Positions 12,101 to 23,819 of a DNA stretch of 64,000 nucleotides are shown piece after piece. The notes beneath the pieces were generated by a model, which did no database searches, had not been told where the DNA came from, and was given only the letters and a program-made list of their open reading frames with translations. The translations under genes and the position numbers were made by a program. The stretch is from Cichorium intybus. Its lineage: Eukaryota; Streptophyta; Magnoliopsida; Asterales; Asteraceae. The stretch spans positions 119,990,298 to 120,054,297 of the forward strand of contig CM042012.1 in the NCBI GenBank assembly GCA_023525715.1. Reading direction: 5' to 3'. Numbering within the stretch: the first letter of the stretch is position 1; each line of letters begins with the position of its first letter.

Positions 12101-12329
12101 AATGCTATACTATAATTGGATGAAGTTTAGCTGGAGTAGAGCCACATAGCTCCTAACTTGGACTCAAGGTTTAATCCTTTCTTGCTTACTATGGTTAGTT
12201 TTGATATGGATTTGTACACCCACTATTTTAACCATTTAAATTATCGGTTTTTGATAAACCGTATTTTTGTATTTCTGTATTTATACGAAAAACCATAGTA
12301 TTTGCAAACAGTAGAAATGGGGTGTCACA
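9131..12329 (+). repeat. 5' LTR of the LARD-like element (3199 bp)
   Basis: It begins TGTAACGACCC and ends GGGGTGTCACA, just before the primer binding site. Internal short duplications are visible: TTGAGGGGCTAGATTGTCAT at about 9564 and 9606, and GTGCCAAGAGAGACCGATCC at about 9580 and 9688. It contains a CpG-rich block at 10584-10668. Confidence 0.75.
10584..10668. repeat. Tandem palindromic CpG block in the LARD-like LTR
   Basis: Four tandem boxes of the form AGATCGGGTCSCGATCT, each nearly self-complementary, separated by CTTTA spacers or directly joined. It is the clearest of the three related blocks in the chromovirus LTRs. Confidence 0.7.
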
Positions 12330-12331
12330 AG

Positions 12332-12345
12332 TTGGTATCAGAGCC
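12332..12345 (+). other. Primer binding site of the LARD-like element
   Basis: TTGGTATCAGAGCC, complementary to initiator-Met tRNA, two bases after the LTR end. Confidence 0.85.
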
Positions 12346-15300
12346 ATAGTTTAAGCGAATTAGGATTGGCTTGTTCCACTCCTAGGCTTAAACTCATGCT
12401 ATAGAAATGTTATTTTATGAAAGTATGCTATATGATGTCTTAAATGATTAAGACATTATGCATTATTTAAGATATGTAGATATATAACACTAAGAAGTGT
12501 TAAGCTAACGTTTAGAGTGAGCAAAAAAATTTGACCGTTAAGAAAATTATATGATATTTTCCGTAACCGTCTAAATTTATTAAAGGTTATGTTTATAAAG
12601 TAGTAAGATTTCTAGTATTGATCACCATGTATTTATAATGCTGTTATATGTTAAGGGGACCAGTGTCCCGTGAGACCTTGTGGTAACAGCAGAATCAATA
12701 TGTATAGGTGATTATGGTAATATGGGCCCGTATTATCATAATCACAGGATATGTATTGAGACTGGTGGAATCACAAAGGAATTATGGTATTCTGGTGGGT
12801 AAGGTTTTGAAGAGAGTAGTAAGTAAAACATAGGAATTATATACCTATGTAATAACAACCAGTAAGATTATGAGTATTAAAAGTTAATGCAGTGGATATA
12901 TACCACTTAGTATGGTAAAGTAAAAGAAATAATGTGACAATTAATATTTTTAGACAGATTGAAAGACATTAAAGTATATGCCTGTCAAGGCGAGAGGAAG
13001 TATGAATAAGAGCGATTTAAAGAGGAATTATGGGTATTGATTACCTATATAAGAGTTGTAAGACTCTTACATGAAGAATGAAAATTATAAGTGGAGTGTA
13101 TTAATAGTACATAAATTTTGTAAAAGTAAAAGAGCAGTAAGGAAGAGTCTAATACTAATAAGTGGTGTGCGTTGGGTATAATCATTCAATTCAGAATCTT
13201 ATCTGAAAGTCGTGCAAATAATAAATGCATAAGGGAACCAGAAAATCGTTGTGGAACGATAGGATCAAAATGATGAGAAGAGCTAAATATAGAAGATGAC
13301 AATGCTAAAGGGGAGAGGAAGATTAATTTATAAAGAAGATGTATGAAAGTGTCCAAAGATTTATCAATTGAATAAGTTATAGTACAGTGTTATAATGAGT
13401 AATAAAGTAAAGTAAGATACCCAAATGGGGAAAAGAATGATGAATGAGAAATTGTCAAAGACTATGATATTTAAAGTAAATTGCATTATTGTAATGTGAT
13501 TAAATGAACATGAAGTTAGAATTAAAGGTTGAATGCCTAAATAAATGTTAGGCAAGAAATAAAAGATGAAACAAATGATGAGGATAATCAGAAGAATATA
13601 ATGAAAGACTTTAAAGAAAATGATGATAAAATATTGGTTATGAGGAATTAAATTCCGCAACCAAATAAAATAAGTATAAGAAGAAATACCAGTAATAAAA
13701 GAGTAAGTTTCGGAACTTATACAAGGTATAAAAGTATAAAAGTGATTATGAAATAGGTATTCTAAATAGAATACTATAAAGTATGAAGCAAAAGAGTAAA
13801 ATAATATATTTGGCATATTGCCCCACAATACAAAAGAATGAAAGATGATGAGGAAATAAATGGCGGTTGTGTATCACCTAAAGATACATAAGAAGTAAGT
13901 TTTATATGAAATATATAATCTTGTAAAGATATATATAGTATAAAGAAGTGGAGTTTAAACGAAAGAATAATATAATGTGTTAGGCATGTAGCCTTATAAC
14001 ACATAACAAAGATGGTAAAAGATGTAAGGGTGAGAAAATTAATTTTGGCATTAGCTACAACAAGTAAAGAGTAATGAGTGATAATGGAAGTGGAGGATTG
14101 TGTCAAGAATTTGTCATGGAACGAAAATGGTTAAAACATTTAGTTGAGTTCTTAAACCAAAAGAGAATCAAGTATATACAGATAGGTGTATATTATACAA
14201 TTAAGAAGTTACAAGCATGTGCTAAGAAGTTATTTGGGACAATGAGTTATATCTTATTGTCAAGTTAGAATCATATTTTGACTAAAAGTATACGAAGTTG
14301 GTAAATAAATCCTTGACAACTTTGACTTTTTTAATAGTCAAACTGAGAATAAGTGTAAAAAAAATCCTTGGAGTATGTATGAAGTATATTGAAATTGAGT
14401 TTGGAATTATGAAATATTAGATTGAATGAACTGGAAACACCAAATAATCCACTGGGTAAAGAGTAGGATTACCAAGTAATCAAGAGATAAAAGAGAGCAA
14501 CAAAGTTTATTTGTAAAAATCTAAAGTGGGACAAGAGTTGAGAGTTGATATTTGTGATCAAGAAGTTAATAAATATGATTTGTGAAACCTAGTTACACCA
14601 CGAAATGATAGTATTATGAAAAGTGTAATAAGACGATAATGGTACACGGGGTACCTCAGAAGATAAGAAATGTACTTATAGGAGTACTGTAAAAAAACTA
14701 AGAAATGAAAAAGACAGAATTGTATTAGTAAGTGTAATGAGTAAATGAGACTAAAATCTCATAACTAATAAAGAAAGATGAAAGAAGTATTTAGATTGTT
14801 ATTATGTCGAGATGTGGAAAGAACATGAGTAAAAGGTGATAAAACCTATGTATTAATGAAAGTAATACATATATAATATAAGAGATGAGTAAGAAGTATA
14901 TGAAAATGACATTTTGTTAAAGATGAATTCAGAATGAAAGTAATAAGTATGGTGGTGTAATAGTAGCAGATATGTATTTAAAGAAAATAATACATATAGA
15001 TTACAAAGTGGAACATATAGAAGGGGATTGCGGAAGTATAGAAGCTAACAAGAAGTATACAATTAGTAGTATAAAAGCCAAGAGTGGAAAAGAAGGAAGT
15101 TGACAGAAATAACAGATCAACTTCAATGGTAAAACTGTACAAATTTACAAGGTCAAACATTGTGTAATATACATAGAAAGAAAGCTATTGATGTGTAGTT
15201 TCTAAAATAAAAGGCGGTATGTTGTTTAAATTCTTCTAGAGTAAGATATGCAGATTTTTATGAAAGATATATTGTTTTGATAGATTCTGTCCCAAACAGA

Positions 15301-15888
15301 AAAGTAAGGATGTGAAATAAAACAAAAAGGAATGCATTCCTTATGAGCGGTAATAAGTTGAGAATTGTTAGTAGATGTAAAGAATAATAAAGTGAAGTTT
15401 AAAAGATCTAAAGAACAACTATGTAAAGATAAGAAGTTGTAAAACTTCTTAAAAAAAGAAAAAAAGAAGTTATGCTCAAATAAAATGTCCGTTAAGGGAC
15501 AAGATTTTTCAAAGAAAGGTATTGTGTATCTATAAAATTATATAAATACAAAATCTTACCAAAATTGTATTTGGGAAGAGTTTTATAAGTGAAGAATGTG
15601 ATTAATATAGTCTCATGAAGTTTTGGTAAACATATGAGAAGAATTACAAAGTAAGCTGTTATTCTTGATAAAAATATGAAAGTAGAAATCTCTAAAAGTT
15701 GATTAGGAACCAAAAGTAACTCAAAGAAGAAAATACTAAAAAGATAAAAGAATAAAGAATATGAGTATGGATTGATAAAAGAAAGTATTTACTATGAACC
15801 AAACTTGAGCTGAGAACATTTGAAGAAAAGGAAGTAGTGATCCCTTAAATTAATAGTCGAATGATGATTCCGAGGACGGAATCCCAAT
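12346..15888 (+). other. Non-coding internal domain of the LARD-like element
   Basis: About 3.5 kb without a plausible protein. From about 12900 onward the plus strand is strikingly C-poor and purine-rich, with many AAGTA, GAAGT and AATGA words. The longest open frames here are antisense, hydrophobic and rich in Phe and Ile, as expected from this skew, and are not taken as genes. No Gag or Pol motif was found in any frame. Confidence 0.6.
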
Positions 15889-15916
15889 AAAGGGGAGGTA
15901 GTTGTAACGACCCAAA
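15889..15916 (+). other. Polypurine tract and 14-base 3' LTR remnant
   Basis: AAAGGGGAGGTAGT (15889-15902) is followed by TGTAACGACCCAAA, identical to the first 14 bases of the 5' LTR. From 15917 the match stops, so the rest of the 3' LTR has been deleted. Confidence 0.75.
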
Positions 15917-17248
15917 CTCATGTTATAGAAGAGCAGTCGTAACCAAGGCTAGTTGAAAGCATTTGTTAACCTATAGCTATTAATAACAAACCAACTTTCG
16001 TAAGCTACTTAGGTGTTTCTTTTTTTACTTAAGCAGAAACAATATATCAGTACAGATAGCCAGAAAAAATAAACAAGACTCATGATAAGAACTTTTACTT
16101 TTACCACACATGTGAAGGAATGGAATCAGTAATTGCATTTTAATGGAATGAACCATTTCATTCCTTCCCTGATTCCATCGTACAATAAACTACCTAAAAA
16201 TCTTACTATATCTATTGCGTAAAATACGACGATCCCAATAAATGCAGGAAGATACATATCATGCATGATCATCCTACATATAAGTTGTCATTTTGTAAGT
16301 ATGGAAAATAAATCTTATATAATCAGTTTTGTGCCCTTCAAGGAATACTCTTACAAATGTCTAGTTGATATAAAAACTAGATTACCTAGTTGATAAAAAC
16401 AATTTTCAAAAGGAGAAGATACCATGTCTAAATGAAAAGATATTGCTATTTCCTGCATTTAGCCTGTAGTTATTCAACTTCTATTCATGATAACAAGAAA
16501 ATGTGTGTCCTCAGAAGCACTGGAGTTTCTTGCTTATAAAAGAGAATATATTTGAAACATGGCTATACTGATTGGTGAGTTCATTAGATACATTTAAAAC
16601 ACATGCTAATAGTGTCACAAAAAATCTTCGCTACAACATTTAATAATTTCCAATAAACTAATTCTTTCTTCTTGTACCATTTAAGACCTTTCTAAAACCT
16701 AGTTTAGTGTAAGTATATTTTGTTTTTAGTTTACAGTTTGCCAAGCCAAAGCATGCTAATAAAATTGGAATATTTATTTTTGAACGACATTATTCATTGA
16801 TGCTAATATTTAACACTTGGTTGTACCTAAGAAATGAGTATTCAAACAAATATATGAAAGATATGTCACCATAATATATACATGATTTCCAGTATCATCA
16901 ACATGATTTCCAGCATAATAAACAACTAAACCACGAACATTTAAAAGTAGAATGATCTTCCCAATTTCAAAAAAGTAGATTCATGGGGCGGGAGCTATGA
17001 ATAATAATCATCGATTTGAAGATACTATTAATGAGAGATGGTTATGAAAAAAAGCATTGTGCAGCAACTACTTCAATAAATCACCATTCCAAGTACAAAA
17101 CTAATGTCAACTTAAAAAATAGAATACTAGTTAGGGATTTGAAGTCTATACCATCCAAGCACCGGGCTAGAAACCAATTTACTCATGGAAATGAAATTAG
17201 GCCGGTTAACGAAACCCTCCACTAATCCATAACGAGCACTTCTTCTGT
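15917..17248. other. No gene seen
   Basis: AT-rich sequence with only short chance frames and no recognised repeat. It is the left flank of the Copia D insertion and is continuous with 22332 onward in the empty site. Confidence 0.5.
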
Positions 17249-17253
17249 TGATC

Positions 17254-17511
17254 TGTGAGAGTTTTTTTTTTTTTTTTGGTCCTTCTCTATAACGTTTTAG
17301 AACTTTGGGGGTTCTTTTGTAAATACTTAAGTTTAGTTAGAAGTTAGTTATAGCAGTTAAGCTTGGTTGTTAGAAGTCGATTTAGTTTAATTATGATGTA
17401 TAAATGTAATTCATTACAGTTCATTTCAGTTTAATGAAGAATTACTCAGAAAACTCTCAAATCTTTTTTCTCTTGTTCATACTCTGTTCTTCATCTTTTT
17501 AAAATCGAACA
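17254..17511 (+). repeat. 5' LTR of Copia D
   Basis: Starts TGTGAGAG and ends TCGAACA. The T-run near the start is longer than in the 3' copy. Confidence 0.95.
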
Positions 17512-17523
17512 TGGTATCAGAGC
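17512..17523 (+). other. Primer binding site of Copia D
   Basis: TGGTATCAGAGC directly after the LTR, complementary to initiator-Met tRNA. Confidence 0.9.
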
Positions 17524-17669
17524 AATTCGATTGGTTGCTCGATTGATTTTAGCTCAATTTCTTTTGATTGATCGTCCTTTGATCTATTCTTTTTGTTATC
17601 ATCTTCTTCCTTTGTTTGTTTATTCTCAAAATGTCATGAAGTGAATCAAATTTCTTTCCAACTCCATTA

Positions 17670-19034
17670 ATGAACATGAATACCTCATATCCTTTATTCA
17701 TTGGATCTTTTGATAATCCTAGCACCATACTTGTTTCGAATGTCTTCAGTGGAAATGGTTTCACCTCTTGGAAGAGATCTATGGCCATATCTATTTCTGC
17801 TAAGAACAAGTTTGGTCTAGTCGATGGCTCTATTGTTAAACCTGACTCTACTGCTCCTAATTACCGTGATTGGCATCGCGCCAACTCGATGGTTATAAGC
17901 TGGATCTTGAATTCTCTAAGCAAAAATATTGCTGAGAGTGTTTTGTTTCTTCAAACCGCATCTGAAATCTGGAAGGAGTTGAATCAAAGATACTATCAGT
18001 CCGATGGAACTCTTATCTACCAGATTCAGCAGCAACTCTACTCATTAAGCCAAGGTTCAGATGACTTTTCTACATATTTTATGAAGATAACCAAGGTGTG
18101 GGATGAATTACGAATGGTTCAATGCATTCCTGAGTGTACATGTGCTGCTGGAGCAGGAAATCAAAAATTAATTCAACTTCAAATGGGAATGGATGAGTCT
18201 TATAAGATCATTCGTGGACAGATTCTCATGATGAAACCACTGCCTAACATTGCTACTGCACATTCATTCATTCTACAAAAGGAGAGGCAAAAAGTTATTC
18301 ATGCTCCCTCGTTGATTAATGTTGATTCAATCGCCATGAATGTTGCTTCTGGAAGTAAAAATTTCAACTCAAATAAATATGCCACTTGCAATCACTGTAA
18401 GAAACCTGGACACATTAAATCTCAATGTTATAGGCTTCATGGTTTTCCTGCTGATTTTAAATTTACCAAAAACAAGAAGGAAGAAACAAAATCGAATGTT
18501 CATAATGTTCACAATGTCACCACTAATTCAAGTCCTAATGTTTCAAGTCCTAGTTCTGGTATTTCTCAAGAACAATATCAGAGTTTAATGCAGTTGCTGA
18601 ATCAAAATGTTGTGAACTCTCCTACTTCTTCCAGTCAAGCTAATGTTTCCATTGTTGATGGAGCTATGAACAAAGAAGGTAAACTTTTTTGTTTCATAAG
18701 TTTTGTCAATAACTTTTACAAATCCTCACATCTTCTTGAAGAACATTATTCTTGGATCATAGACACAGGGGCTACGGATCACATGTGTTCTAATAAGTCC
18801 TTATTTTCTTTCTTGATTAAACTTGACCAGCCTCACTTGATTGGGCTACCTGATAGTCATAATTCCACTGTTTCCTTCTATGGAGATATTAAACTTCATG
18901 ATCTTATCACTCTACATGGAGTTCTTTTTGTCCCTTCGTTCAAGTACAACTTAATTTTTGTCTCCAAACTCACTTCTCTGCTTCAGAATTTTGTTCTTTT
19001 TATTGATACAAAGTGCATGATGCAGGACCCTTGA
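17670..19034 (+). pseudogene. Copia D gag and protease, prematurely terminated
   Basis: An open frame of 454 codons. Residues 1-60 form the Copia Gag N-terminus (SNVFSGNGFTSWKRSM, then AKNKFGLVDGSI), followed by the helical capsid-like region. A CX2CX4HX4C zinc knuckle, CNHCKKPGHIKSQC, lies near residue 240. The aspartic protease active site DTGAT is in the stretch WIIDTGATDHMCSN near residue 365. In an intact element this frame would run on into integrase. Here it ends with a TGA just after the protease, and the next open segment is shifted. The chosen ATG precedes the conserved Gag start. Confidence 0.9.
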
Positions 19035-19118
19035 CAAAGGAGTAAGCTTGCTCTTGGAAAATTTGGTTCTAGGGTTAATGATATCTATGTTTTAAATCAT
19101 AGAAATATTCAATGAAAT

Positions 19119-20587
19119 TTGTCTTTTAGTTTGTCTATTTTTGCTCCTTCAATAAACAAACAATCATTTGTATCTGTAACAAATTCAAACACCCTTCTGT
19201 GGCATAACATATTTGGTCATGTTTCTTTACAAAAGCTTCAATCACTTTCCTTAATTCCTTCTACTCAAACTGTTAAACATGATCCTTGTTTGATCTGTGC
19301 TCAATCCAAACAACACAGGTTGCCCTTTCCAACTAGCAAATATGTATCAAATGATATATTTGATCTTATTCACCTAAATATTTGGGGTCCATACAAACAT
19401 GTTACACATGATGGACATAAGTATTTTCTTACAATTGTAGATGATCACAGCATATTCACATGGTTACATCTGTTGTCCAATAAAGTGTGTGCCTTCTCTA
19501 TACTTAAAGGATTCATTAAGCTCATTCAGACTCAGTATCACAAAACTGTTAAAGTTGTTAGGTCTAATCATGCACATAAGCTAGGATCTAGTCAAGAAGG
19601 ATTGCATATTTTACTTCACAAGGAATATTACATCAAAAATGTGTTGTATATTCTCCACAACATAATGGAGTTGTCGAACGAAAGCATAAACATATTCTAG
19701 AAGTTGCAAGGGCATTGTATTTTCAATCTGGTTTGGGAATCAAGTATTGGGGAGAATGTGTAAGAACAGTAGTACACTTAATAAATTGACTTCCATCTTC
19801 AGTTCTTGACAATAAAATCCCTTTTAAACTCTTAAACAATAACAAAGTGGATGTATCTCATTTAAGGTCCTTTAGGTGCTTATGTTTTGTTAATACTAAG
19901 TCCATTGGGAGAGACAAGTTCATGGAAAGAGCTCAATCTTGTGTTTTTGTTGGCTATCCATCAAATCAAAAGGCCTACAAAGTATTGAATATTACCACAG
20001 GTCACTTATTTGTTTCCAGAGATGTTAAGTTTTTTGAAGAAGTTTTTCCCCTACATTCCAAAACTACTCAACAATCACTTCAAGATGGTACATTTGTTTC
20101 TATCCATATTCACAAAAATATTGATGATATACCATCTTTATCTCATTATACTTCATCACCCATTAATACAAATGACCATTATATCCCTAGTTCACCATCC
20201 ATTCAACAACCTTTGAATTATGAGTCTCCTTTGTCTAATTCTTCGTCTAGTTCATCTGATTCTTCAACATCTAACCAATCATCTTCGAATAATGAGTCTT
20301 CTTCATCTCATTCTTCTTCTTCTTCTTCACCCCCATCTAAACCATTGTTCAGGAAAACCACCAGAGTTTCTAAACTACCTGTTTACTTAGAAGATTATAT
20401 TTCTAGTATTGCTCAATCTACAAATCCTTCTCATCTTTGTAATCACACTGTGACTGATTTGTGTATATCTCCTCCCTCAACAATCCTTGCTGTCATTCTT
20501 CCACAGTTCTTAATGTTCATGTCCATCAACTTGAACCTGCTTTTTACTTTGAAGCCAAAGGAAAACCTGAATGGGAAAAGGCTATGA
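19119..20587 (+). pseudogene. Copia D integrase, degenerate
   Basis: Two open segments. The first (19119-19700) has the GAG-pre-integrase zinc region (LWHNIFGHVSLQKL, then DPCLICAQSKQHRLPF) and the start of the catalytic core. The second (19847-20587) has the C-terminal part (LRSFRCLCFVNT, FVGYPSNQKAYKV) and a serine-rich linker. The first catalytic aspartate is replaced: the usual DxWGP reads LNIWGP. The second-aspartate box, normally SDNG, reads SNHA. Between the segments is a frameshift plus an in-frame stop. The enzyme cannot be active. Confidence 0.85.
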
Positions 20588-22063
20588 AGAATGAGTTAGA
20601 TGCATTAATCACTAATGGCACATGGGATATTATATCTTTACCAAAGGGAAAGAAACCCATTTCCTGCAGAGGGTATACAAAGTTAAGTATAAAGCCGACG
20701 AAAGCATTGAAAGGCATAAAGCCAGACTTGTTACTAAGGGTTTTACTCAGAAACCTGGTATAGACTATCATGAAACCTTCTCCCCGGTTGTCAAATTTAA
20801 CACAGTTCGAAGTATGGTCGCTGTTGTAGTTAAAAAAGGTTGGAAAGCTCAGCAAATGGATGTGAACAACGCTTTTCTTCATGGAGACCTTCATGAAGAA
20901 GTATATATGAAGGTCCCTCTAGGATTTTATGTTCATTCTCCTTCTCTTGTATGCAGACTTAAAAAATCCCTCTATGGACTTAAACAAGCTAGTCGACAAT
21001 CGTATGCCAATTTATCAGAAGCTCTACGTGTAAGAGGATATTCTCATTCTTCTAATGATCACTCACTGTTCCTAAAGAAACAACATGGTCGTATTGTTAT
21101 TGTGGTTGTTTACGTTGACAACATACTCGTCACTGGAGATGATGACCAAGAAATAACTGGTTTAAAATTGTTTTTGGATGACTGCTTCAAGATTAAAGAT
21201 TTGGGGTTTATCAGTTATTTTCTTGGTCTTGAATTAATCATGTCTCTAATGGCGTCATCATTCATCAGCAAAAATACATAAGGGGGCTTCTTGATTTGTA
21301 TTCTCTTCATGATTCCTCATCAATCACTACTCCTCTTACTAATGTCTATTCATTGTTAAATGATACGAGTGAACCTTTATCAGATCCTACTTCCTACAGA
21401 CAGATGATTGGAAAATTGAATTTTCTTCTTCACACGAGACCGGATTTATCTTTCACAGTTCAATTTTTAAGTCAATTTAATCAAAATCCCACACAAGCTC
21501 ATTATCAAGCTGGTCTTCATGCTCTTCAATATCTCAAAGGAACCATTAATCAAGGTTTATTCTTCAATGATGAACTCAATTTCAAGATGGAGGCTTACTG
21601 TGATTCTGACTGGGCAGCTTGTCCATTGACTAGAAGGTCTGTTAGTGGATACTTCATTTTGTTTGGAGGTTGTCCCATTGCATGGAAGTCAAAGAAACAA
21701 CACACTGTATCGTTATCTTCAGCTGAGGCTGAATACATGTCTATGCGACGAGTCTGTTCAGAGTTAGCATAGCTAAGCAGACTGTTCGATTAACTTCAAA
21801 TTTCTAATATTAATCATATTGCTTTAAAATGTGACAACCAAGCTGCTATATACATAGCTAAAAACCCAGTTTATCATGAAAGGACTAAGCACATTGAATT
21901 AGATTGTCACTTTGTTCGTGAAAATCTTCAAACTGGACTCATTTCCTTGTCTTTTGTTTCAACGGATAAACAATATGTTGATGTTCTAACCAAGCCGTTG
22001 AATGGCGTAAAGCATCGTGAAGCTTCTCTCAATCTGGGTCTATTACCATATCCTCCAGCTTAA
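20500..22063 (+). pseudogene. Copia D reverse transcriptase and RNase H, degenerate
   Basis: RVT_2 type reverse transcriptase spread over three frames. The order is PEWEKAMKNELDAL, KARLVTKGFTQKPGIDYHET, QQMDVNNAFLHGDL and SLYGLKQASR, then the active-site box, which reads YVDN instead of YVDD. RNase H follows (YCDSDWAACPLTRRSVSGY, then SLSSAEAEYMS). The end is in yet another frame (KHIELDCHFVRE, then DVLTKPL) and stops at 22061-22063, where the TAA overlaps the polypurine tract. Loss of one metal-binding aspartate and several frameshifts show that it is dead. Confidence 0.9.
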
Positions 22064-22070
22064 GGGGGGG
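22061..22070 (+). other. Polypurine tract of Copia D
   Basis: TAAGGGGGGG directly before the 3' LTR. Confidence 0.9.
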
Positions 22071-22326
22071 TGTGAGAGTTTATTTGTTTTTTGGTCTTTC
22101 TCTATAAAGTTTTAGAACTTCAGGGGTTCTTTTGTAAATACTTAAGTTCAGTTAGAAGTTAGTTATAGCAGTTAAGCTTGGTTGTTAGAAGTCTATTTAG
22201 TTTAATTATGATTTATAAATGCAATTCATTACAGTTTATTTCAGTTTAATGAAGAATTACTCAGAAAACTCTCAAATCTTTTTTCTCTCGTTCATACTCT
22301 GTTCTTCATCTTTTTCAAATCGAACA
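22071..22326 (+). repeat. 3' LTR of Copia D
   Basis: Starts TGTGAGAG and ends TCGAACA, followed by the TGATC duplication. Confidence 0.95.
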
Positions 22327-22331
22327 TGATC

Positions 22332-23560
22332 CTCGAATCCTTCCCATTACACAAATTCTTATTGAAATTAACCGATCTTAACCCTAACTTTATCGAAAAC
22401 TCCCATCTCGAAGCAAATCAAGAGCCCTTACTTTAGAAACCACACTGACGTCAGATTGGAACTATAGAGGAGCGACGACCTATGGGAACATCATGACCTC
22501 AAATAATTGTAGAAAAGTAAACGGTGTATTAAAAAATACAATTATTTATCAAATAAATTAGTTTACCAACATGTATTCAAAAATAAGGCCATGTGTACAA
22601 ATATATACCGTATGGGAGTGAGTGCCATCACAGGCCGAGACCTTTTAAACAACGAAATCATCATTAAGGAAGAGTGATTATGAGTTTGGTTATAAGAGAG
22701 TGATAAAAATAAACTAAAAATAAAATGAGAAATAGGGTTTACGACGTCGACGAGAACAGGCTAACAGTAACAACTTGGCGGTGTATCTGGTGGCATTCCC
22801 TTCGTTCTTCTTCCCCTACAAAACACCAAGTAAAAACCACAACATAAAAATAGTATTCTTCATCATTATGGATGGAGGTGGTATAATCCATTTTTGGATT
22901 ATTAATAAGTAGCACAAGCACCAAAAAAACAAATTAACTTTGGCATTTACATGTGATCACATGCAACTAATTCATAGATTTCAATGCTTTTGGTACAATA
23001 TGTTTCTGCTAGTTTATGGCGTGTTGCTGCATTAACAACCATGCCAATATTGATTTAAGAAATAATGAGGACATCAAGTGCTAAACTTGAAAAGACTGGT
23101 TTTTCAATTCATAACGAGACACACATCAAATGAGCATTAATCGAATTAAAGCATCTTGGCCACCAAATATCAAAGCAATAAAGTACACAAAGATTCATCT
23201 TAGAACAAATATCTTTGCGATCAAGCAATAAAACAGTTCAAATCATATAGAAAGAAAAATCACAGTATTGATCCTAAGTGGTTACTTCAAAATCAGCAAA
23301 GAAGAACTGTACACCAACTGAGAGATTCTACAACCCTAAGATCGCTTCGCCATTCAATAATCAATCCATCAAAATCTCAAAGATGAAATGAAAAGGCGTC
23401 TAGGCAAAGATGGAATAAGAGAGTATTGTTTATCGGTTTATCGGATTTGGATAGGTTTGGAGAAGTTATGGAGTCAATTTAGGAGGGAGGAATGCGGAAG
23501 GAAATAAATGGGAGGGAAATAAAAAAGTTGAATGAAATAAGTAGAAGGGAAATAGAAAAT
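22332..23560. other. No gene seen
   Basis: Right flank of Copia D. AT-rich, short chance frames only. It may be the interior of the CACTA-like element whose end is at 23747. Confidence 0.4.
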
Positions 23561-23569
23561 CAACGATGG

Positions 23570-23747
23570 ATTATAGCGATAAATTAGCTAGGGATTACAT
23601 CCGTCTCCGAATTCGTCGCTAATCCCTTGCTAAATAGCCACAATGTAGGCATTCGACATACATATAACTTTCGTCACTGATCCCTTGCAAACGTTGTTGA
23701 TTATCTAGGGATTTGTTCTGTCGTTGATGACTCGATTTTTAATAGTG
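23570..23747 (-). mobile_element. CACTA-like transposon terminus
   Basis: Read from the right on the minus strand the sequence begins CACTATTAAAAATCG. This is followed by repeated sub-terminal boxes (AGGGATT, GTCGCTAAT, CGTTG) in both orientations, the layout of plant CACTA (En/Spm) ends. The matching left end was not found within the window, so only a terminus is claimed. Confidence 0.45.
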
Positions 23748-23819
23748 TGTGTACATGTTGTTTTCACAATGATAAAGGCCCTGAACTAAAGTGGCAAATT
23801 TGATGTCGCATCTAACCAA

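Larger units (their letters stand above)
9131..15916 (+). mobile_element. LARD-like non-autonomous Gypsy element with 3.2 kb LTR
   Basis: A plus-strand element: LTR 9131-12329, primer binding site, about 3.5 kb of non-coding internal DNA, polypurine tract, then only 14 bases of the 3' LTR. LTR and tract match Gypsy C, so this looks like a large retrotransposon derivative mobilised by that chromovirus family. It inserted into the integrase gene of Gypsy C; the five bases before it are ATCTC, but the right border is deleted, so the target duplication cannot be checked. Confidence 0.75.
17254..22326 (+). mobile_element. Complete, decayed Ty1-Copia element (Copia D), 5073 bp
   Basis: Two LTRs of 258 and 256 bp, a primer binding site, gag-protease-integrase-RT-RNase H in Copia order, and a polypurine tract. 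It is flanked by an exact 5-bp target duplication, TGATC, at 17249-17253 and 22327-22331. By eye the LTRs differ at about a dozen or so positions, chiefly transitions, i.e. about 5 percent, pointing to an insertion some millions of years old. Coding parts are broken by stops and frameshifts. Confidence 0.95.

Noticed and set aside
13364..14106. Antisense open frames of 154 and 110 codons with hydrophobic, membrane-like sequence
   Set aside because: They lie in the purine-skewed interior of the LARD-like element, where the complement is necessarily T-rich and yields Phe/Ile-rich frames; no family or start context supports a gene.
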